Source: Montifringilla adamsi (Eukaryota; Chordata; Aves; Passeriformes; Passeridae). Taken from it: a stretch of DNA of 64,000 nucleotides. The position numbers and the translations under genes are program-made. Positions 1 to 13,100 of the stretch are shown here, one piece after another (the stretch's first letter is position 1; each line of letters opens with the position of its first letter). The notes beneath the pieces are model-generated. The model was given only the letters and a program-made list of their open reading frames with translations, ran no database searches and had not been told where the DNA came from. Where the stretch lies: contig JAGGNK010010337.1 in assembly GCA_017590115.1 (NCBI GenBank), positions 3,857,679 through 3,921,678 on the forward strand, given 5' to 3'.

Positions 1-2924
1 TAGGTTCAAAGCAGGGCTGGGGGGGGGCGGGTAGAAAATACAGGTCTGTTTCCTTCAGGTCTGTTTGTTCCTTTCTGTGACTGAAAGAATGAAAAAAATG
101 CAGTAGCACTGTCAAAATTTTCCAGCTCTATTTTGGCACATCATCTCTCAAAACCAGCCTGATCTAAAAATTTCAAGCATGTTTAACTCAAGAGCCCTTG
201 ACAACATCTAATGCACAGGCTATTTATCATAAATTGAGGTGCTTATTTTTGGACTTCACCTTGAAACAGCAAAGAATGTCTGTTTTGTCAGTACCAGAAA
301 AGCTTATAAATCCTGCCAAATGTATCAATATTATGTATTTCAATTGTATTCTACGTATACTGCAGAGATATCCACAACTCTCTGCAAAATTCATTCAGCA
401 TTATCAATGTGCATATTTTGAACTCAATGTGAAATCAGATCATGTTGGGAAGCACTATGACTTGCCCCCTCTACATGAACAATTACTGGATTTAGCTCTT
501 CTAAGTAACTAGTGTGATTTCTAATGTACTTTAACACAAGCAAAAAAAAAAGTAGCTTATTTTTTATGCTTTTCCTTTGCCCATTCCACAATTCTCACAC
601 ACACAATGATACCACTAACTGCAATAACCCTCTGAAGTGTCACAACTACAGAGAATTTTGAAAAATCTGCAAACCTGCAAGAGACACCCTTTGTAGTGCA
701 AAGTTTTATGTATGAAAAGACAGAAATTTCACACTTTATCACTTGCCCCAAATGTTGCTGCTATATAGAAATTCAAATTAATAGGTATCACGGGGGATTA
801 CAGGTTCCATGGCAAGCTGTATTCAGAACAGCTTTTCTACAGTCTTTGCCTTTTAACCATCTCAAACTTATTCAAGCACTTCAAACAATCTCAGTTGACT
901 GTGGTATCCTTTCAATGCCTTTAACTAAATTGATAAGGCACCTTTCCAGCTTCGTGTGTGGGAAGCATCACTTAGGGCTGTTCACATTTCTGACTTCAGA
1001 GCATGCAAGGTCAGCAGCCACCATCTCTGCCAACAGCACTAAAGGAATCAACAGCTTGGACTGTCCACACATGGCAGTGGTGCTGACCCTGCTATGACAT
1101 GCCAGGAAAGCCTCCAATAAATCAATTTCCCAATCAGACCCACAGGGTGGCATCTTCACTAGCAGTGAGCCACCCACCACAACACTTTGCCACTTGCTCT
1201 GTTCACAGAGCAGACCCTTCTTCTCCCCAGCCATGTTTCAACCAAAACAGGTTTGTAGAAGGCACGCAAGGAACCCCACAAAAGTGCTTTACCTGCCACA
1301 AAAAACTATCAGGTGCTCTTCCATTCCTTATTCTCTTCTGCATGGGACAACTACTAGGAAGTAAATATCAGCTATTCACCATGCATTAAGCCTTGAAAAG
1401 CAAGACTGGTGCTTTAGGTGATTTGCAAACGTACAGCTCTTCAAACCCCAGTGATTTCATCAGGTCAAAACCAGACCCACAAGCAACGTGGTCTGTAAGA
1501 ACAGCAGCTTTGCTGCTCTTGCAAAGAATTGAAAAGGTTCCTTGTAGCTGTCTTGCAGATCTCAAAGAAAAATAAAACCTTGGACTATGCGCTGGTTTTT
1601 CACAAAATTGATTGTGAGGCCTTGAATTCAAACCCAAAGTCCAGGCATATGTAGAAAATAAACAAATGAAAAACAAAAGCCTTGTTTCTAGCACAGTTAT
1701 TTGTGGATAAAGCTGACTTAACATGTCAAGAGTAATTGAGGTGAAAAAGTTAGCTTTGTGCTTAAAGGTTCACATACCGCTGTGAGAAAGAAGAAAAATA
1801 AAGGGAACTTCTTCAGACAAGCAAAGATCCTTAAAAAGAACTGCAGACAGCATACATGATTCTAGATGACTAATACTGCAACTCAGAAGAAACACTCAAA
1901 TAAAAAAGATTCTCATGAATCAGGACAGTCTTTTTCAAGAAACATTTTAATGATGACAAAGTCACATCTGTGTCACCTCTAAGCTCCTCTTTCTCATTTT
2001 CTGTTTACCCTTGCAGAAGAACACAACATTGCAGACATCAGGTTTTTTAATTTTCTGAAGAGCAGAGCCTGTTTTTAGTGAACTAATTTCAATAGCCTAT
2101 CTGTCACACAGCCTGTGCACCTACTGCTACTCAAAAGAAAACAGAGGACAGGGAGAAGGGCACAGAATTACATTTTATCTTATAAATTTAGAGCAAAACT
2201 GTCAGTGTAAACCAATTCAACTTAATTTTATATGACCAAAGAGTAATTTATGCTAGAAGATGGCACATAACTAGAGAAACTGCAGAACAAGCCCTGAAAA
2301 TCAAAATGATCATTTTAAGCCTCCAGATCAAGGGCTCTGGTTTTCAGTGCATGGATAGTTAAACTGCAGAGTAGCTTCTCAACTCATTTTCTACTTTGCA
2401 AACTTTGGAGTAGAAGGAAAATAAGAACAAAGAGGAGAGGACAGCTAATTTTAGTGTTTCTGGGCTAAAACAAAATAACAACAAAGAACTACTGAACCAT
2501 GAAGCAGTTTTTCCAAGCTGCTATTTCAGTTACAAGCTTTCTTTTCCCTAGTCAGTGCTGGAAAGAAGATGCCAGCTTCTACCCTATCAGAGTAATACAA
2601 GCACCTTATTTTATGCAGAGGGGCACATTGAGAGCTCTGAACTGCTTGCATAATGCTTCTATACATTTTGCTGCACCCAAAATGTGTATTATAGCTGACA
2701 GGAAAAAAACAGCACTATTTCTTCAATTTCCTTCTCTCTCACTGGTTGCCCCTAGTAGGAAGCATCACTCCTGCAAACTGAACTTGAGTCTTGTCTATTA
2801 CATTTTAACAACTACCCTGAAAATTCATCCCTCTGACAGCTTATTATTACAGCACTGGACTGAAGCTTCATAATTCCCCGTCTCAAGCATGTGTGGAAAC
2901 AGTTTTGAGGACAAAACCAAGACA

Positions 2925-3230
2925 TTAGGATCACAGGATTATCCAGGGTCGAAGCGACCTCCAGAGATTCAGTCCAACCTCCTGCTCCCAAGCAAATCAG
3001 CCATGAGATCTTTTCCATTCCATAAAGCTCACATGGCACAACCTCCCCAGGCAGCCTGTTCCTCTGCTTGATTGTCCTCATGGTGGAAAAGGTTTTCCTT
3101 ACATTAAGTCCAAACCTCGTGTTTCTATTTGTGTCTTTTGTTTCTCCAAGTTCATCTTCTTGATGAACTTCCTTGTAGGAACTGGCAGGCTGCTACTCTG
3201 TACCCTTGAAACTTTCTCCTCTCTCTGCTG
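2925..3230 (-). mobile_element. CR1 LINE 3'-end fragment
   Basis: The plus strand shows the reverse complement of a CR1 3' region: a CACAGGATTATCCAG-type end, then CGACCTCCAGAGATTCAGTC, then CCCCAGGCAGCCTGTTCCTC, then a GGTTTTCCTTACATTAAGTC-like segment. Divergence is considerable. It is in SERGEF intron 9. Confidence 0.75.
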
Positions 3231-3946
3231 AGCAAACCTAGTAAGATTTCATCATGAGATTTTTCACTCATCAGTTTCAGTTAAGAGAAAATGAGGTACC
3301 GAGGCAGTTACCTCCTCAAAACAACCCCCCCGGACTTTCAGGTCTTAAAATGAATACATGATCTTCAAAGAAACTGTAATCATCTCACAGAAGCGGGCTT
3401 TTGAACTCTGATTTTTCTAAGGAAAGTTCCCTTTTCTGCAAGTATTTACTCAGAACAACCCACCTTATGTTTTCAGCATCATCAATACTACTCTAGAGCT
3501 GAACAAAGTCTCCTACAATTTAAGGATGAATGGATTTGTTTTAGTCACTGTTTCAAAATAAAGCAAACTGAGAACAGAGGGTGAACACTGAAATTTCTCT
3601 CCTGAGCAGCAAATTACTGCAATAAATTTGGGCAACCAAACAGAAAGCTAGAACAGAAAATGCTATGCTGCCTTCACACATAGCAGCATTAAAATATACT
3701 GGGTTAGGTTCATAATATTGCTGTTAAAGTTCTCTCTTCTCTAAGGATCTATGTGCTATTACTCTGCAAACCTTCACAGGAATAAATTACGCTTTCCAAG
3801 CATTAAAAACACATTAACGTGACATAGGGCATGGAAATTCAAACTTCAAATACTTACTGAAACCAATAGATCATAAACCAAATCAGTAGTAGAAAAAAGA
3901 AGATGGTTACATTAACTAAAATAAAGCTCTCTGAAATAATTAAGTG

Positions 3947-3992
3947 ATTTTTCAGCCACTGTGATAACACATATTCCAATGGCTTAGATATC
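3947..3992 (+). repeat. 46-bp dispersed repeat, copy 1
   Basis: ATTTTTCAGCCACTGTGATA and the following 26 bases, through GGCTTAGATATC, recur exactly at 7101-7146. The flanks do not match beyond a few bases. Confidence 0.95.
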
Positions 3993-6900
3993 AGTGAAAG
4001 AGTCATTTAGACACAATTTCACTTTTAGTCATTTTCTGGAACTCATAACCCTCTGGCCCAATTCCAGAAGATTTCTCAAATCCAATATAAAAAACCTCAA
4101 GTCAGCCTGAGCAGCCTATACCATGCCACATGAACGGTAAGCTGCCATGACACACACAGCAGCACATTTTAAAACTGCTTTCATTTTTCAGTGCCCTTCA
4201 ATTACTTTAAAGAAAAGAGACTTGACAACAAACATTAACTTCTCTCACCATTTCACTGACTGTGTTATTAGCCAATTCATTCACTTGTCCCCTCTCAGAG
4301 ACAAAGTTGGTACGCTTATTCTTGCTCATAAGTGTTTAATTTCTTAAAAACATTTGCATGACACTAAAATCTGTTACACTTAACATCTCCAGCTTTACCT
4401 TACTTCTCAAATCAACAGGCTTATTTAAGCATTTTCTGCACAGCTGAATCTAAAACTGAATGTTGATCAAATGCCAACTAGAATATTTTTATCCGAAAAC
4501 ATTTAAAAAACTCAGTTGAAGGTACAACAGTCCTGTAAAGCTAAATTAAAAACATGAGATTTCTTTTCTTTTAAATAGGCAACATGAGGCTGCAATCTTG
4601 CTTTCACTTTGGCATTAGAACCTGAAATTTCATGTTTTCAGGAATTTCGGAAAATAAGCTTTCCGTAGATTTTTTTTTTTAAACCCATCACAATTACCAC
4701 AAGCTATTCAAGGAAAAGTTGCCTTAACACCATACTCAGCTTTTCACAGACGATCACTGTCATCACTACCTTAAATGAATCTCATGTACACACTTTTATA
4801 CCACCAGTTTTTGTGACAGCCACCAGAAACTGAGCAATTTTAAAGGCTTTACAACCTGGTGGGCTACTCCTCTGGGTACTGCAGAGCTCCACTGACTTGC
4901 GTGCACCTCTCTGTATCAACACTGGACTTGACCCAGGAGCTCCTGCTGCATTTTGGGTCCCCTATCAAGAGTACTAGAGAGCTGTCTACTAGAGTGTTGT
5001 CTGCAGAAGAGTATCAATGGGTTCTATAGAAGAGACTTACTATGGAGTGTTAAACTGCACATAGGAATGCTTCCTGGCTTTTATTCGTGCCTTTCATTCT
5101 CCTCCATCCATCAGAAACCCAAGTGCTCTATTTAACCATGTGGGCTTCACCCCTCTTCCTTTTGCAGCTGTTTTCCTAAGATAAGCTCTGAACTGTGTTG
5201 CTGTTCTGAGCCAGCTCACCTGCAAAGATTGTTTGAGAACCCTGCCCACTGGGACATGACTCAGAGCAGAAGACAGGTACACAATGCTTTCTGATTTTAG
5301 CATGGCAGTGAGACAAGAGCAGCAGTACAAACAGTACTTTGAACCTTCTAGATGGGAAGATGCAGTTGGGCTTACACACACTGCAAAATAACTTTGCAGA
5401 CATGTAAATGACTGGTGCATTCCTCCTGCTCCCTCAGGATCAGAAGTTTGCCTTGTTATGACTGGCAATGTGCTGGTCTCCAAGTTTTCACACATCTCCA
5501 TCCAGTTTGAAGGAGGAGGTTTGAAGTGTCTTACAGAGGCACAAGGACAGGAGGGGAACATCTGGGGGTTTTTCTACATGTAGCAGTGCTTATGCTTTGA
5601 GAAAGAGGTGGAGAATGTAATTACTGACCACTAAGTCTTAATAATCCCAGCAACTCTGGTAGCACAGTCTGCCAGGGGAGGATGGGATAAATGTGCTGCT
5701 ACATAGCCAGAGCAAGAAAAAGACTATTTAAGGATCAGGCAGGTCAGCTCTAAAACTCAGCTGAAAAAGTTTGACACTGATCCAGGGGAAATAAAAGTGC
5801 TACCGCATCTCACCCCAAGATAGCTGAAAAAAAGGAGGAGTAAGAAGCCATACCTTCAGGCTTCTATAGTACAGAAGTGTCTTCTTTCCAAAGAGAATGG
5901 AAAGGAGAACGTACAGCATACAGTGTCCTGGAGACAGTGACTGGCAGGCCTGAATGCTATCCCCTGAAGGTCCAAACTCACTGTAGACCTTGAAGAGCTT
6001 TCAAATGCTAAGGACACCTGCTTACAGCCACATGAACCTTGGATAAAGTCTTTTCTCTAAGAAATAGTGCACTGAAGTATCCAAAAGTTTATGGCCAAAG
6101 AGACACTTTCAAAAGAGGTAACAAAGCTGTCTCTGCAGATCATCCCTCCCAGGTGCAGGTCCAGCACTATGACAAATGTGAACAGTGTGACAGGCTTGTT
6201 TGGGTGTGCAGCTCTGGCTTCCCAGCAGGCACACCAGATGGCTCTCAGTAGGTCTACACAACAACAACTCTCCTGGGCAAGAGAACAAGGGGAAAAAACC
6301 AGAGGAAAAAACACAGCAGCAAAACACCTCACAAGGAAGCTCCAGCTAAGGCCTGTGTAATGATTATGGTCCTGCATGAGAGATCTGTGTCAAATTATGA
6401 GTGAAAGCAAATTATCTGAAGTGTTAGCAGGTGCAGCTTGGACAAATGTAAAAACCACAGTTTTTCTAATACTAGTTCTCCAAAATGGAAGTAACCCTCT
6501 TCAATTATGTCTAGGTGTATGTTAATTACATGTAACAACACAAACACTTCTTACATCTCTGACTTACCATGAACTGAATCAAAAGTCATTTAAAGTGAAT
6601 GATATTAAAATAGCCTCATTGAGGAACTAAGCTAGAATTCAGAGATTCATTTTTGCTAGCTCAAACATAAAACTAATTTAGCGTCACAGCTCCAAGTGTT
6701 TTAATGGTTTTGGTTCCTCTTCCCACTGAGTATCAGCCAACATACAGCACTGAATAAGACAGTTAGATGGAATCCAAATGTGAGTATTATTTCTCTTAAT
6801 AATGCATAAGCATACAACACAAGTGCATCACAATCATATTGATCTCACATGAACAAAAAGTTTCTTGGACTTTGCTCCTGACTTCTCGAATTATCAAAAT

Positions 6901-7100
6901 AGAGTGCTTAGCTCCATAATTACCAAAGAAGAGAACATTTCTCTTGCAAACACAGGACTGCACATGCAATCTCACTGAATGGAAGAGATGGTTTTGAAGC
7001 ATGTTACCTGTTGCCAAAAATATAATAAACAGGACTATAATTTGAAATCCCTGTAGGAGCACAAGTTATCTAATAGATATCTAAAAATCTAAGATATCTA

Positions 7101-7146
7101 ATTTTTCAGCCACTGTGATAACACATATTCCAATGGCTTAGATATC
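7101..7146 (+). repeat. 46-bp dispersed repeat, copy 2
   Basis: Exact match to 3947-3992, same orientation, 3154 bp apart. The left flank contains GATATCTAA repeats. Confidence 0.95.
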
Positions 7147-10100
7147 CGTGATAGATTATTGTAACAGAAGTTGTCAGTAAGTAAAGCAAAAGAGGAAGAG
7201 TACAGGGGGAAAAAGGGCTGAAAGAGCAACCTGGAATGCATGTTTAATTTCAGCAGAGGTACATCAGTAGTCCCTCACATACTTAGCATTACTAAATTTT
7301 AAGTCCTCTGATAAAATGACTTTATTTGAATTCTCCCTGGCATGGCATGCTGAGCATTAATGCAACATAAGTGAATAAATAGTCCTTTCTCACTGGCTTT
7401 CTGCCAATCTGACTGCAAAATAGAGGCCTCACACACAAAACCAGCCATCCTTGAAGACCCTGAATACCAGCAGTGCACTCCTGACTATTTGGCCACAAGA
7501 CATTGTAGATCTCTCCATGTACCATGCAGAAAAGCAACACAGGACACTACTCTCTCCTCATTTGTTAAAGAGATGGGGATGGGGCTTATTATCTCTCAAA
7601 CATGAAAGACATTAACACCACATCATATCCCATTTCATATTCCTGAACAGCTTGTCAGCTAAGTTAAAACATTTGTATCTTAAGATTACTAAACACCATC
7701 ACTGTAATCGACAAATACGATCTTAATCTTTCTAAGTAAAAAGACACAAGCATTTTGCTTTTCATGCTCCTCCAAGCAGTCTGCACTTCAGACTTGCTGT
7801 GCCAAGGAAAAATTAATCCTGTAAGACTTAAAGCAAACAGAAGAACCAAGAGAGAGCCTTCTATTACTCTGTTCCAAGTACTTTCTCATTTTCACAGGTT
7901 GCAAATCTCAACATTATGTTTTGTTTAGGAGATTTATGTCTAACATGTAAACTGAACCAAAAAATTCCAGAGAAAGTTATACAACTGACCATGTAAATGC
8001 ATTTCTACAAGTCTCTACATTTTTCTTAACCCCAATGCTGTGTGACAGAGGGCCCAAATAAAAATACTGAGTCAAATCAGCAGTATCAAAGAGGAAGAAG
8101 TCGTAGGAATGTGCAGTAAAACTTTTAAAGTGACTGTCATCACAGATTTCCATTATCTCATTTGTTTAAGGTTACTTGGTAGAGTAACCATGAAATAATA
8201 TTTTGTATCCTTTTAAAACAGAATTAGGAATCAAAGCACAACAAGTGCCATGAAACAGCAAAAAGAAGATTGTGAATTTTTGGTTTCTGAAGACTGACAA
8301 CATCCCCTCCCACCACAACCTGTGACTTGCCTTCCCAGTGAAAACATTAGATTCACTGTGAAGTGAAAAAAATCAATCTGTGTGTTCTAAAGAACTTGGC
8401 ATGCACTTTCAAAGTAATCCTTTCAGACATGGAAAATTCAAATGTTCAAAAGACAAGCTGACACTAGCTGAAGATAAGATCACTGGTAACAAAACTTAGG
8501 CTCCATAATACCCGTATTTCCAGCACTGATAAGAATTGTTTTAATAAATGCTCTCCTTGCCCAACAATCCACTCAAAAGATGAAACAAAGGGTAGGATCA
8601 AAGAGAGGCTTCAGACTTGAATCAATTCTTCATACATGTACTCAAGGCAGACCAGTAAAGGTGAAAAGATTGCCTTTTGCCAGCTGCTCTAAATGTGAGA
8701 CCTGAGACAGAGATTTGCCTCTGTAATGCTTGTAATTACCTTGTAATGCTTTCTATCTCACTTCCTGTCCTTATTTTCTGGCAAAATTTTGAAAAAAGTC
8801 TTGTAACTGTGCTCCCAAAAGTCACAAAGCTGGATTTTTTTTTTGGTTTTTAATCATAAACCAATTATTGTCTAAATGTTATAGACACAGAGCTGCTTAC
8901 CCTAGAAGTGGGTGCTCCTTTGTCATTTCAACTTCATTACCACTGTGAGTAATACATCTTTAAAAAAAATCAGGATGCCTTTATCTTTTCTTTGTAGTGG
9001 TTAAATCCTAAAAAGAAGCAGCAGCAGATGAAGTCAAAGAAAAAAAAAATCCATTCACTATTTTCTACTTCTGGAATTGACTTTTGTGTGTTTAAGTCAT
9101 AAACCCTTTCCCAAAAGTACCAAAGAAAAAGGATTTTCCTTCATCCACACATTAAAAAGAAAAAACCACCACAAAACCATGAGAAATCAAAACAGAGAGC
9201 CAAACAGAGGAGATACAAGCAGGGACTAAATCCAAGAAGCAAAAATCATATCCTGTACTTGCATCAGAACACAAAACAACACAAAGTACAACACCTTGGC
9301 ATACAGAAAAGCAATAAAGGAATTGCAAAGCTATAAACACCAGCAATGTATCTTGTCATAACACTTAATCAAATGTCAGACACTGTATTATCATTGTCTC
9401 ATCTGTTAGCCATTGTTAAATGGCTTTCATCCCTTCCCCTCAGCATTCTCTTGTGAGGTCTAGCAGCACCTAGCTTTTTATTATTTAACTTTTTCTTTCT
9501 ATAGAAATGAACCATAGTCCGAGACTTCCAAGGCCTTAAATGGGTTCATACTTTTGAAATCAGCCAACAGTGGAGGCTGAAGGAAAACCTTGACAACTTC
9601 AAAAAAATAAGAAAAGCTGGACAAAAGGGATTTCCACTGAAGCAATCACCAGTAAGAAATCTGGCTATTTAATATTTGTTAATTTAACACTTAACAACAT
9701 CATGCCAAACAATGTTCTGGCAAAACAAACACATCCTAAAAACTCCTTACTGTATCCTGATGCACTTGTTACCAAGGAAGGAATTGTTCACATTACTTTT
9801 ACACCTGGGAGTGGAAGGAGGAATTGTAAAAATGGGAGTTGAAGCGGCAAACTGTAAAAGGAGGCATTTTCAAAATCATACTTCTAAGGTAAGAACTATC
9901 AAATTTTTTCTCTTAGAGAATGAAATATTTTTTTTAATTCTTTTAAAATATTTTTATTTACTTTTTACTATGACAAAAAAAGAACTGCAAGGCATAGTTT
10001 TTTTCAGTCTTTGCTGGCATCTGATTACATGCAAAATCCACTGAATTTATGGACACCTCAGCAATCAACTGCCAGGAGACCAAGAAAAAAACCTTAGGCA

Positions 10101-13100
10101 GGTTTTGAAACAGGAGATAGTTTAGCATTTTTGTCCTCACAGGACTAGATGAATTACGTTTACTTTTTCTTCCCCTTCTCCCTCCTCCTTCCACAAAAAA
10201 AGTTCTGTTGGTTGAATGCTCAGGCAAAGGCCATGGACTGTATTAGACCATCTAAAAAACAGAGTCCAGAAGTAGCTTCTGCCTTTGACAACTTCAGTTT
10301 GAATTAGAGAAAGGCAGCCAACAGGCAAGGGAGAAGAGCCATCAGGTGGGAGGACAAAGGGGTCCCTGTCACTGAGCAGCCTTCCCGGTCTTGGAATGCT
10401 GTGCCATGGCTGCACAGCAGAAACACCAATCTCCCTTTGCTGAACCTCTCATTAAAGAGTAGCTTCACAGTAACTTATAACCTAAGCACAAAGGCTCTGG
10501 CAGGGCCCAGAGCTTGAGTGGCTCGCTGGTGAGTGGAAGCTGGAAACATCAAGCAAACACAAACAAACACCATCACAGGCATAAAAGTACAGGCACAACC
10601 CAAGTTCAAACCAAATCCAAAACCCCTAAATTAAAAGCAGGGAGAAGCAGTCTGTTTGCTGGCACTGCCTTGGTGAGTTTATGGCCCCACAGTGACAAAT
10701 GGTTTGGAAAGAACAAATGTTACAACACCATAAACAGGTGGTGTTGGCACCACTAAGCTCTCTCCCTTCTCATTAACCTGCATTAACCTACCCAGTAATG
10801 CAGTATATTCTCTACCTACAGAATGCATACAGTTAGTATGCATTAAAGAGTAAACTTTGCAGCAGCAGCATTCTTCTTAAAGAGACAGAAAAACAATGAA
10901 CAACTAACAAAGTCACTTCCACTAATACAAAGAAGTGAACCATTAAAAAGACTGTTCGATCAAATTCCTGTGAGGTTAACTTAAATTATGTATTTCTCCT
11001 TGACTATTTTTCTATAAGATCCAGTCTCACAGAACCTGCCAATAAAATTCATCAACACAATTGAAATAGGGAAGATAAGCAGCTTTTACACCAGAAGTTT
11101 CTTGACCTAAAGTTCTGGGGTCAGCCAGGTAAAAAACAATTACTCTAACCTCAAATCATCATCATTTTGGCATTATTTTCCCATCCATAAAAGGAGGTAT
11201 GGATGAGATTTCTTTGCAGGGAACACTGCAAATTGATAGCTTTGTTCCAGTTCACTACAGTTTCTTATTGATTTTCTCTCGTTTTAGCCTGCATTGATTT
11301 GTTAATCCCTTCTCTGTAACAGTCCTAATGACAAATTGAGAAAGAAAAACTGCATGCTTTAGGGCCTTTTCCACCAGCCTCTAGCTTCAAACCATATTTT
11401 CACTTGAACTTGGAACATGTCCATGCACCTACCCTAGGTTAGATCTGATTCACCTTAAACTAGGTTAAGTGCATTTTACACTGAAACCTTTCTGTTCAGG
11501 CTTCTCATGGATGAAAAAGGCAACCAAAATCACATCAGTGAGGCAGAACTGGAGTTCTGTCACTTCCAAGGCTGCTGCTCACAGAGACTGTCTCAAAACC
11601 AAGTACATTTTTAAGTAATTTTGCAGCACTGCCCACGGTTGATTAGCACTAACTGCAGCGTGCATCTGAAGGGCATTACTGAGCATTTATGGCATTGGTT
11701 GGTGCAAAGAAATCCTTCCAAGGAGCAGGATCACAAGCTGTCTCTATGCTCAGAGCTGCAGTCATGGTGCACAGTTACTAGAATAATCCACGCAGAAGGA
11801 TGGACCCCAGCCAGTATTTTTAATTTAAGGAATACAGTAGGAGCATGAAGAGATCAGAGAGTTACAAGGCAACTTAGATTAGTAATTCTGTTACCAAGAA
11901 GATCATTAAATAGAGATACCAATTTGGTGTCATTGTTGGGGCCTCACTACAGACAGCTGATGCCTGTCTGCACAAGCCATGGCTACTGCTGCAAGTAGTT
12001 TTATCCTCTTTTCATTTCCTGACACTTTCAGAGATCTCCAAGTGAGATACTCATTTGGAATTCTAACTGCAACACACCACCAAACTGAAAATTAATTTAT
12101 GGCTTATGAAGACTAAGGCTTGCCCAGAGTCACATTTGTAACACCTCAGTCATCACATGCTGGGTAGATCTCCACCTCCTGACTTTATCCCGTGTCATTC
12201 CTCTCCTACACCACCCCATCTGTCAGGAAATCGACCTTTCTTGGTCTCCCATACAGACTGCAGAGCAGCCTGGCCCTGGCTGCCACCTCACTGCTGCAGT
12301 ACAAGCCCAGCAGCCCAATTTTGGTCATTTTAAAGCAATCCTTATCTGCAGAAGTGCTACTTGGAAAGCCTCTCGTGTGTACCCACACAGCATGTGCTCC
12401 CTGGCACGCAGCGGCAGCGCGGGAGTTCTCCTCTGCCATTCCCTGGGTGTGACTTTGGTTTCCCAGCTCCCTCCATGCAATGCCAGCTGCAGGGGAATTG
12501 GTAGGGGTGGCAGGAAGGACAGTGCTGGGAACCAGTATCACCTCCTCTTTGCTTTCCAAAAATTACAGACCCAGAGTTGGTGAGCCAGGCTCTGCTCCTA
12601 ACACACTGCTATTCTTAACTTGCAGAAATGACTTTGCTGTGCGTGTTAAATGTCCCTCTACCCAGGCCATAAGATGCTCTTTACAAACCACAGTCATGTC
12701 TTAATGGGATAAGAAAAGCACAGAGTAAGTGGGATAGCTACCTAGGCAAAAAGTGGCATTTGGGTTGCAGCAGTTTGGTACTGCTCTCAATTTTCTGCTT
12801 AGGAGAACAGCAGAGAGAACTGACTAAGCTAAGAAATAAATCCTGCTCCCTCACTGCCTGTGACATGACTGTGAACTCTCAGTGTTCTTGCAGTGCTGCC
12901 AAGATTAGTGTTACTCTCCTACACAGGGCATGCAGAGCACACAAACACAACTAATCGAACACAGACTTGCTGCATTTTGTATACAGACTGTAGTTTCCAT
13001 CTTCTGTTACATCCTGTTTGGGTTTTTCCCCCTTAATAATCATTTCAACCATTTGGTTTCTTAGTTTCATCCTAACTGCAATTTGTCACTCACACAGTGA

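Noticed and set aside
5094..5561. Minus-strand 155-codon frame
   Set aside because: No domain or homology recognised and composition resembles random intron translation.
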